Of a stretch of 5,981 nt of DNA, positions 1-5,252 are shown piece after piece (the stretch's first letter is position 1; the number at the start of each line of letters is the position of its first letter). The notes below the pieces were generated by a model. It saw only the letters and a program-made list of their open reading frames with translations. It was not told the DNA's origin and made no database searches. Source of the stretch: Bacteroidales bacterium (GTDB taxonomy: Bacteria > Bacteroidota > Bacteroidia > Bacteroidales > VadinHA17); the NCBI GenBank assembly GCA_003501665.1, contig DNOQ01000281.1, positions 1-5,981 of the forward strand, written 5' to 3'. Position numbers and translations under genes: made by a program.

Positions 1-409
1 TTAAAATTCAGTTTTCAGGTTTTAATTTATAATAATTATTTGAAACAATTACAATTTCAGCATCCTATTTTTATATCTGGTCGAAATTATTTGATAAAAC
101 GATTAATTCATACATGATTGTTTAATAAATATATATAAGACATTTTACATGTTATGTAAATCAGATAATAGCTTAGATTCGAAAAAAGAAGAATATTTTT
201 TCATTATTTCACAATATTAAGTGCGTTTCAGTTAGACAGATTGCTCTCTTTTAAATGAGATTTCATCATCTGGCTTCCCCAATGAGTTGATAAACTGTAA
301 CTTTTTTTGACTTGAACAGATATATTTCATAATTTGCATGATATATTATTTTAGTTTAGCCGTTGTTGAATGGATATGGTCAGGGACAAACAGTGTAGGA
401 TAGGCAGAT
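1..409. other. AT-rich stretch without a supported gene
   Basis: I see no convincing coding region, tRNA or rRNA here. The first 230 bases are very AT-rich. The only ordered element is a perfect 7-bp inverted repeat with a 3-base spacer at 144-160, listed separately. A minus-strand ORF occupies 346-531 and a plus-strand ORF begins at 410; both are doubtful. The stretch may hold the 3' flank of a gene to the left plus upstream control DNA for the secreted FISUMP gene, but no clear promoter box was found. Confidence 0.5.
144..160. repeat. Perfect inverted repeat, possible operator
   Basis: TTTACAT, spacer GTT, ATGTAAA: a 7-3-7 perfect palindrome in AT-rich DNA. The size and symmetry suit a dimeric regulator, but it lies about 480 bp before the next confident start codon and its partner is unknown. 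In DNA this AT-rich a 7-bp palindrome can occur by chance. Confidence 0.25.
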
Positions 410-550
410 ATGGGTATCCCAGCTACAAATAAATCCTTTAAGCTTAGAGGATTGTCCATTATGAAAATAAAAAACAGACTGATAACAAGAAGCAGCGATT
501 TCTGGGACTGGAACTCATTTCTGAAGGGCATTGGCTTTGATCAGAATTGA
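410..550 (+). CDS. Possible small protein (46 aa), doubtful
   Basis: An open frame runs from ATG 410 to TGA 548-550. An alternative internal start, ATG 461, would give 29 residues and has the better ribosome-binding candidate: AGAGGA at 446-451, nine bases upstream. ATG 410 is preceded by the purine-rich AGGATAGG at 397-404. The C-terminal half is basic then aromatic (KIKNRLITR, then SDFWDWNSFLKGIGFDQN), which looks more protein-like than random AT-rich translation. It has no signal peptide, membrane helix or family I recognise. It sits 88 bp upstream of the secreted FISUMP gene on the same strand, so it could be a leader ORF of that transcript. The opposite strand also carries an ORF (346-531), so at least one of the two is spurious and possibly both are. 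Confidence 0.25.
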   Translation: MGIPATNKSFKLRGLSIMKIKNRLITRSSDFWDWNSFLKGIGFDQN

Positions 551-638
551 GTGTCGGAATCAGAATCGTTATGAGTCATTTATCTTAATTAATTATTATC
601 TCATAATATCAATTGATAATATTTCAAAACTGATTTTT

Positions 639-2006
639 ATGAAAGCACTGACATGTATTTTAATTATAATACTTGCAGCTCCCTTACTGAACCTTAGGGC
701 GCAGGATTATCTGATCAGTTTTACAGGTTCGGGTGAGGTAACAACTCTTGATTCAGTTCTGGTTGAGAACCTTATACAGAATACAACCCTGCGAATGAAA
801 GGAAGTGATGTATTGCATCTGCTGGGAGCAGTCTCAGTATTTGAAACTTCCGGTAATAATGAACCTGGCAAAATAGTATTATCCCCCAATCCTATGATGG
901 GAAATACGCGAATGCAGTTTTTTCTTACTTGTCCCGGAGAGACCAATATATCTCTTCTTGATCTTTCAGGAAGGATTCTGGCTCAAGTCCGGGATTTTCT
1001 TTCTGCAGGACAGCATAACTATAATATCCGGGCAGGCAAGGAAGGGATTTACTTTGTAAGGATTATTTCCGGCAAATATTCCACAAGCGGAAAGCTGATC
1101 TGTTCAGGGTCAGATAACAAAGATGCCAGAATCGATTATGAAAGCACTATTGCATCACTGGAAAAAAATGTTGATGTAAAAAGCAATAATGAACAAAAAA
1201 TAATGCAGTATAATAGCGGTGACAAATTGAAACTTACAGGTATTTCAGGTAATTATAGTACAGTAGTTGTTGATATTCCTTTGTCAGATAAAACTATTAT
1301 TTTTAATTTCTTTGCCTGTACTGATAAGGATGGTAATAATTATCCGGTTGTACTTATTGGCTCTGATAAAGGAGATGTAGTTGATAAGCAGGGTGAAGGG
1401 GGGAATTTACAGATATGGATGGGTAAAAATCTGGCTTACCTTCCCAAAGTAAGTAAGCCTGATGAACAAATACTTAAAGATCCATTTTACTATGTTTATG
1501 ATTATTATGGACGTGACATAGCAGAAGCAAAAGCTAGCTATAATTATAAACATTATGGTGTGCTGTATAATTGGATTGCCGCGCTTGGTGCATGTCCTGT
1601 TGGCTGGCATCTGCCATCTGATGAAGAATGGACCAGCCTGGAAGATTACCTGTTAGCTACCGGACATAATTGGGATGGTTCTTTAGATTTAGAAGCGGTT
1701 GCCAGTTCTCTGGCAACTCATCACGGATGGAAAATCAGTTCTGTCCCTGGCTCTCCCGGTTGTCCGATTGAATATAAAAAGAATTTAACAGGTTTTTCAG
1801 CTCCCCCCTGCGGCTTTAAGAGTGAATACGAATTCACTCGGATAAATGAGGACATTTTTTTCTGGAGTGCAACCGAGAAAATAAACTATACCCAATTAGT
1901 CTGGTATCGGCATATATCATATTCAAGTACAAATGTAATGAGAAACAGTGTTCACAAAGGTTATGGATTTTCGGTACGATGTATTAAAGATTATGGTGCA
2001 CGTTAA
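639..2006 (+). CDS. Secreted FISUMP protein with internal T9SS type A-like module
   Basis: 455 residues. The frame is open back to TTG 531, but ATG 639 is preferred because it begins a textbook signal peptide (Lys2, hydrophobic core 4-19, probable cut after Ala21 before QDYLISF). Residues 22-62 form a short module (YLISFTGSG, then LDSVLVENL and GSDVLHL) that I associate with Bacteroidota exported proteins. Residues about 78-154 resemble a type A secretion-sorting domain: LSPNP, ISLLDLSGRIL, then GIYFVRI. After a linker and a second beta-rich stretch (MQYNSGDKLKLTGISG, from 189), the FISUMP domain fills about 227-451: DKDGNNYPVVLIG, QIWMGKNLAYLP, YGVLYNWIAAL, CPVGWHLPSDEEW, GFSAPPCGF, FWSATE and the ending YGFSVRCIKD. 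The molecular role of FISUMP is not established; a surface or extracellular adhesive/structural role is inference. The sorting-like module is internal, so T9SS export is uncertain. No Shine-Dalgarno sequence is visible. Convergent with the beta-barrel gene. Confidence 0.9.
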   Translation: MKALTCILIIILAAPLLNLRAQDYLISFTGSGEVTTLDSVLVENLIQNTTLRMKGSDVLHLLGAVSVFETSGNNEPGKIVLSPNPMMGNTRMQFFLTCPGETNISLLDLSGRILAQVRDFLSAGQHNYNIRAGKEGIYFVRIISGKYSTSGKLICSGSDNKDARIDYESTIASLEKNVDVKSNNEQKIMQYNSGDKLKLTGISGNYSTVVVDIPLSDKTIIFNFFACTDKDGNNYPVVLIGSDKGDVVDKQGEGGNLQIWMGKNLAYLPKVSKPDEQILKDPFYYVYDYYGRDIAEAKASYNYKHYGVLYNWIAALGACPVGWHLPSDEEWTSLEDYLLATGHNWDGSLDLEAVASSLATHHGWKISSVPGSPGCPIEYKKNLTGFSAPPCGFKSEYEFTRINEDIFFWSATEKINYTQLVWYRHISYSSTNVMRNSVHKGYGFSVRCIKDYGAR

Positions 2007-2098
2007 GTATTTTGGCGATGATACACCACCTGCCTGCCCAATCTCTAATTCAATTATTACCCTGATACCAGAAATTGGTTTTGGCGAAAGAGGAAATG

Positions 2099-2701
2099 TT
2101 ACTTTTCTTTCATCCTGATATTTCTCAAAGTATAAGAAACTCCAAGTCCTATGACAAAATTATGGTCTTTAATATCATCATATGTATTGATATTGGTTAA
2201 TCCCGGAATTAATCTGACCCCAATTCCAATATTATTTTTAAACTCATAACCTATACCTATCGGGATTCCAAAATCGAATTTCTTGACGAAGTCTTTATAA
2301 TCTTCCGTAATCCCATTATACTTATCTTTTGCACTAAGTAACAGCCCCGGCTGAATACCGGCTTCCCCGTAGAATCCTCCGGGAGTCTGATAACGGACTA
2401 CAAGAGGGAGATTGACATAAAAAAGGCTTACTTTCCCGTTTAATCCATTATCCTCTTCATAATTAGCCCCCTGCAGCGAACCATTTAATCCGGCGGTGAT
2501 TCCAGAGACATCACTGAAATTTGCCAGAGGGAAAGTAATACCTGCCTGAGCTCCGATCCGATTCTTATAGCTTTCACTTTCACCTGGTAAAGAAGCATTG
2601 GTAATTCTTACGGATAGTTTACCATATTCAATATGTGCGCATGACTGAGAAATAATCATGATTATTACAACCATGATAATAAGATAAAATCTTGTTTTCA
2701 T
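2099..2701 (-). CDS. PorT-like outer-membrane beta-barrel protein (porin family)
   Basis: 200 residues from ATG 2701; a TTG seven codons upstream is less likely, since the ATG directly precedes a good export signal (Lys2, Arg4, hydrophobic 5-17). Cys21 follows that signal, but the preceding Ser-Gln-Ser is a poor lipobox, so lipidation is possible rather than expected. The mature part alternates short amphipathic strands with Gly and aromatic residues, as in the OMP_b-brl_2/PorT-like family: IGAQAGITFPLANFSDV, GITAGLNGSLQGANY, LFYVNLPLVVRYQT, GFYGEAGIQPGLLLSAK, FDFGIPIGIGYEF, IGIGVRLIPGLTNI and the closing strand FVIGLGVSYTL. This length suits a barrel of about eight strands. Expected location is the outer membrane; the cargo or role is unknown. 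It converges on the secreted FISUMP gene (92 bp between stops) and diverges from the FISUMP lipoprotein gene, with which it may share the 321-bp control region. No Shine-Dalgarno sequence is visible. Confidence 0.85.
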   Translation of the reverse strand: MKTRFYLIIMVVIIMIISQSCAHIEYGKLSVRITNASLPGESESYKNRIGAQAGITFPLANFSDVSGITAGLNGSLQGANYEEDNGLNGKVSLFYVNLPLVVRYQTPGGFYGEAGIQPGLLLSAKDKYNGITEDYKDFVKKFDFGIPIGIGYEFKNNIGIGVRLIPGLTNINTYDDIKDHNFVIGLGVSYTLRNIRMKEK

Positions 2702-2719
2702 ACTTGTAAAACATAATTT

Positions 2720-2727
2720 CAAAGGTA
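2720..2727 (-). promoter_or_regulatory. Possible -7 box for the beta-barrel gene
   Basis: Read on the minus strand this is TACCTTTG, matching the Bacteroidota -7 consensus TAnnTTTG. Transcription would start around 2713, leaving a leader of roughly 12 bases before ATG 2701. No TTTG-type -33 element is visible at the usual distance, so the call rests on the -7 box and its position. Confidence 0.3.
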
Positions 2728-2783
2728 ACTATGAGTGAATAAATACTTATTAAAACTCATTTTTTCAGGTAACAATTTAATCT

Positions 2784-2847
2784 ATATTTCCGAAATATGA
2801 ACAATTTAGTCCTAAAATATTCCGATCCATTCGAAAAATATTCCGAT
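2784..2847. repeat. Phased TTCCGA repeat array with palindrome, possible operator
   Basis: TTCCGA occurs at 2788-2793, 2820-2825 and 2841-2846. The start-to-start distances are 32 and 21 bp, close to three and two helical turns, so all copies face the same side of the DNA. The first copy sits inside a perfect 7-1-7 palindrome (ATATTTC, C, GAAATAT, 2784-2798). The second and third share a longer 13-bp direct repeat, AAAATATTCCGAT, at 2814-2826 and 2835-2847. This is what a cooperative activator or repressor site looks like, but the regulator is unknown. Confidence 0.4.
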
Positions 2848-2863
2848 TAAACTTACCTTCATA

Positions 2864-2871
2864 TATATTTG
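2864..2871 (+). promoter_or_regulatory. Possible upstream -7 box toward the FISUMP lipoprotein
   Basis: TATATTTG matches TAnnTTTG and lies 17 bp downstream of the last TTCCGA repeat. It would give a leader of about 145 bases before ATG 3023. No good -33 element is visible. In AT-rich DNA this box is a weak signal alone. Confidence 0.25.
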
Positions 2872-2925
2872 TTCTATATTTATTTATCAGATGGGAAATA
2901 CATTGATTGTAATAAATAATATTTC

Positions 2926-2949
2926 TGATTCGAAAAATCATTATATTTG
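2926..2949 (+). promoter_or_regulatory. Possible proximal -7 box with adjacent palindrome
   Basis: TATATTTG at 2942-2949 matches TAnnTTTG and would place a start near 2956, about 67 bases before ATG 3023. Immediately upstream, at 2926-2940, TGATT-CGAAA-AATCA is a perfect 5-bp inverted repeat with a 5-base spacer, lying where a repressor would block the promoter. A -33 TTTG is not visible at the expected spacing. Confidence 0.3.
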
Positions 2950-3022
2950 AATAACCATCAATTACAATCTTTATAAAAACAAATATGGCTCCTGTATTTT
3001 TAACCTTAAATCCGATAACTTT

Positions 3023-3730
3023 ATGAAAACGAAATCAGAAATTACCCTTTGCTTTCTATTGTCCATTTTAATATTTACATGCGGCTGTAAGAAGGATGAC
3101 GATAAAACTTTAACAGATGTTGACGGTAATAATTACAAAACAATTACAATAGGTGGCAATGTATGGATGGCAGAAAATCTGAGAACAACCAAATTCAATG
3201 ACGGATCAGCAATACCATTGGTTACTGACGCTGGTCAGTGGCCCGGATTAAACTCTCCGGCATATTGCTGGTTCGAAAATAATGCTTCAAATAAAAATAC
3301 CCTGGGGGGCTTGTATAACGGATATGCTGTAAAGGACTCGCGTGGTTTGTGTCCGACAGGCTGGCATGTAGCAAGCGATCAGGATTGGATTGATCTGGAA
3401 CTTTCACAAGGTATGAAACAGACAGATGCCTTTGTGACTGATGACAGAGGTGTAGATGAGAATGTAGGAGGACATTTGAAAGCAATCACCACCTGGGATG
3501 CGCCGAATTCAGGTGCAGATAACAGTTCGGGTTTTTCCGCACTGGGAACAGGATACCGCAGACCTCCCGGTGAATTCGAGTGGTTCAGAAAATATAGCGG
3601 ATTTTATACCTCATCGACAAGTAATCCGGGTTATTTATGGATGCGATATCTGGGTCATGATATGAAAGGTATTGCCCGTTACGAACGATCATTGCAATAT
3701 GCTTATTCGATCAGATGTATAAAGGATTAA
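3023..3730 (+). CDS. FISUMP-domain lipoprotein
   Basis: 235 residues. The N-terminus is a lipoprotein signal: Lys2 and Lys4, hydrophobic 7-19, then TCGC with Cys22 (Gly at -1) as the likely lipidated residue. CKKDDD follows, similar to the acidic lipoprotein export signals that direct Bacteroidota lipoproteins to the cell surface, so a surface-anchored protein is likely. After this short tether the FISUMP domain fills about 30-235: DVDGNNYKTITIGGNVWMAENL (32-53), KFNDG, YCWFENN, LGGLYNGYAV, GLCPTGWHVASDQDW, GGHLKAITTWD, SGFSALGTGYR, GFYTSST and the terminal YSIRCIKD. It is thus a minimal FISUMP protein lacking the extra modules of the homologue at 639-2006. No catalytic motif is evident; binding or surface-architecture roles are inference. 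The ATG directly precedes the signal peptide; no Shine-Dalgarno sequence is visible. Convergent with the histidine kinase, 51 bp between stops. Confidence 0.9.
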   Translation: MKTKSEITLCFLLSILIFTCGCKKDDDKTLTDVDGNNYKTITIGGNVWMAENLRTTKFNDGSAIPLVTDAGQWPGLNSPAYCWFENNASNKNTLGGLYNGYAVKDSRGLCPTGWHVASDQDWIDLELSQGMKQTDAFVTDDRGVDENVGGHLKAITTWDAPNSGADNSSGFSALGTGYRRPPGEFEWFRKYSGFYTSSTSNPGYLWMRYLGHDMKGIARYERSLQYAYSIRCIKD

Positions 3731-3773
3731 AAATCCTCCCGGCCGTGAAATGGTAAACAATAAGTTCCGGATT
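3723..3773. terminator. Weak hairpins between convergent genes
   Basis: AGGATT-AAA-AATCCT (3723-3737) is a perfect 6-bp stem overlapping the FISUMP lipoprotein stop codon, but it has no T-run after it on the plus strand. On the minus strand AATCC (3773-3769) can pair with GGATT near 3736-3732, followed by a short T-run, which could end the kinase transcript. The two pairings compete. This is the only terminator candidate in the 51-bp gap. Confidence 0.2.
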
Positions 3774-3781
3774 CATTTTAT

Positions 3782-5122
3782 TCAGGGCTTCAGGACTGGA
3801 TTTTTTGGCAGTATGAAAGTGAACTTGGTCCAGACCCCTGTTTCACTCTCTGCCCATATTTTACCTTTGTGATCTTCAACGATCTGTTTTACAATAGAAA
3901 GACCTAATCCCGATCCTGTTTTGATGTCTTTGGGAACATTCGAGGCACGGTAAAATTCATCAAAGACTTTTGTAAGATCTTCTTCCGGTATTCCTATCCC
4001 GGAATCTGATATTTCCGATACAAAATGGTTATGACGGTTCTTTACAGTCAGTTCAATACGCCCGCCTGAGGGGGTGTATTTTACTGCATTTAAAAGTAGA
4101 TTTGAGTACAATTCTTCAATGGTATAAGGATTTCCTGTTATCACCCCGATTGTTTTATCTATATAGATATTAAAATCGATCGATTTATCTCTGGCAAGTA
4201 TCTGTACAGGTTTTAAGACTTTAATAATTAATTCGGACAAATAGAATTCTTCAAACTCATAATCATGCTTTAACCTTTTCCTAGTAAGATTCAGCAGGTC
4301 TTTTATAAAACCTGAAAGAAGATTGGTCCTCTCAAAGGCACGGTTGGCAAATTCTTCCTGCACCGGGTTAAGGGATCCTGTTGCTTTTGACCTGACCACC
4401 TCCAGACAACTCAGGATTGCTGCAATATGACCCTTGATATCATGTGTTACCCTTAAAACATACTCATTTTTGAGCTTATCTTTATTTTCCAGTTCAATGT
4501 TCGTTTTAATATATGTCTGCTCGGTTTTTATTGACCTGTAAATGATCATATGCGAAAGGAATACCAGCAGAGTCGACGTGCAGGCAAATACAAATCCTGC
4601 TCCGAAAACATACATGGTGTTCTGATATATATTCGCTGAGATAAAACCTTCAAGCGGATAGTGAGGGATAACTGAAAAATATTCAAGAAGTGCCAGAGAA
4701 GCCAGAAGTAAAAACGCGAAAAGAGCATATAAATAGCTTTGAATTGTCGAAAATATTGAGCTTGCAATGATCATATGAAAGAAATAAAACAGAACAAGCG
4801 GGTTTTCTACTCCCCCTGAAAAATGAAGTATAAGTGTTAAAAGGATCAGATCAGTTATTATCTGAAAATGTATTTCATGTTTGATTTTCCTGATTGCCTT
4901 ACCAACACCCTGTTTTTTTATCCGGTGAAGAATTATTCTGTGTATTACATTTAATACAAGAAGAATTGAAGCAATGATATAAATTGAAATTTCACGGACC
5001 GAAATATCTAATATGTGTTTAACTACAATGGTTGCGACAATTAAAATGGATATAGCGATCCATCTGATCCTTATGAACCATTTTGTAAAGTGTATGTGTG
5101 CCGGTATAAGTTTTGTTTCCAA
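3782..5122 (-). CDS. RegB-like membrane sensor histidine kinase
   Basis: 446 residues. The sensor part is about six hydrophobic helices (roughly 16-34, 45-65, 86-101, 109-125, 130-150 and 171-195) with little extramembrane sequence. FSGGVENPL (101-109) resembles the GGxxNPF motif of RegB/PrrB kinases, implicated there in quinone binding. A short coiled linker (201-220) leads to a HisKA domain with the phospho-acceptor His227 (RVTHDIKGHIAAIL). The HATPase_c domain has an N box with Asn341 and Asn345 (EELYSNLLLNAVKYTP), a G1 box DSGIGIP (373-379), an F region (Phe387, Phe390) and a G2 box GSGLGLSIV (403-411). All catalytic motifs are intact. The start appears to be TTG at 5122: an in-frame TAA lies six codons upstream and no ATG precedes the first helix. 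The redox-active Cys of RegB has no obvious counterpart; Cys239, 12 residues after the histidine, is placed differently. No partner response regulator is in the window. It follows hdrA on the same strand after 130 bp; co-transcription is possible but unproven. Confidence 0.92.
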   Translation of the reverse strand: METKLIPAHIHFTKWFIRIRWIAISILIVATIVVKHILDISVREISIYIIASILLVLNVIHRIILHRIKKQGVGKAIRKIKHEIHFQIITDLILLTLILHFSGGVENPLVLFYFFHMIIASSIFSTIQSYLYALFAFLLLASLALLEYFSVIPHYPLEGFISANIYQNTMYVFGAGFVFACTSTLLVFLSHMIIYRSIKTEQTYIKTNIELENKDKLKNEYVLRVTHDIKGHIAAILSCLEVVRSKATGSLNPVQEEFANRAFERTNLLSGFIKDLLNLTRKRLKHDYEFEEFYLSELIIKVLKPVQILARDKSIDFNIYIDKTIGVITGNPYTIEELYSNLLLNAVKYTPSGGRIELTVKNRHNHFVSEISDSGIGIPEEDLTKVFDEFYRASNVPKDIKTGSGLGLSIVKQIVEDHKGKIWAESETGVWTKFTFILPKNPVLKP

Positions 5123-5201
5123 ATAATAATGTTTTATTTATTTACTCCATAGGAAAACAAAGGTTATCACGAGGGAACACAATGAAATTCAATATATTAA
5201 G

Positions 5202-5252
5202 AGTACTTATGACCTTTACAGCTTAACAGATGCTTAATGAGTAAAAGTACTT
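5202..5252 (-). terminator. Possible hairpin after hdrA
   Basis: Directly after the hdrA stop, AAGTACT (5245-5251) and AGTACTT (5202-5208) can form a perfect 7-bp stem, extended inward after a bulge by GTAA (5241-5244) with TTAC (5216-5219). On the minus strand this could end the hdrA transcript or attenuate read-through into the kinase. There is no strong T-run and the loop is long, so the call is weak. Confidence 0.2.

Larger units (their letters stand above)
2702..3022. promoter_or_regulatory. Divergent intergenic control region
   Basis: This 321-bp AT-rich spacer separates the start codons of the minus-strand beta-barrel gene and the plus-strand FISUMP lipoprotein gene, so it must hold the promoters for both unless they are transcribed from elsewhere. 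It contains three TTCCGA motifs, two palindromes and TAnnTTTG boxes in both directions, each listed separately. I found no ORF or RNA gene inside it. Confidence 0.65.

Noticed and set aside
285..308. AGTT-GATA-AACT hairpin followed shortly by seven T
   Set aside because: The stem is only 4 bp and AT-rich, with five bases before the T-run; too weak to call a terminator.
346..531. Minus-strand ORF of 61 residues with a hydrophobic stretch
   Set aside because: It has no Shine-Dalgarno sequence or promoter box, no recognised family, and lies antisense to the 410-550 ORF in AT-rich DNA, where hydrophobic frames arise easily.
532..539. TGGCTTTG as a promoter box for the gene at 639
   Set aside because: It breaks the TA of the TAnnTTTG consensus and has no -33 partner.
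531..638. N-terminal extension of the secreted FISUMP protein from TTG 531
   Set aside because: ATG 639 begins a clear signal peptide; the 36 extra residues would bury it behind a non-export-like sequence.
2067..2079. ACCA-GAAAT-TGGT hairpin between the convergent genes
   Set aside because: A 4-bp stem with a short T-run is expected by chance; no better terminator was seen in 2007-2098.
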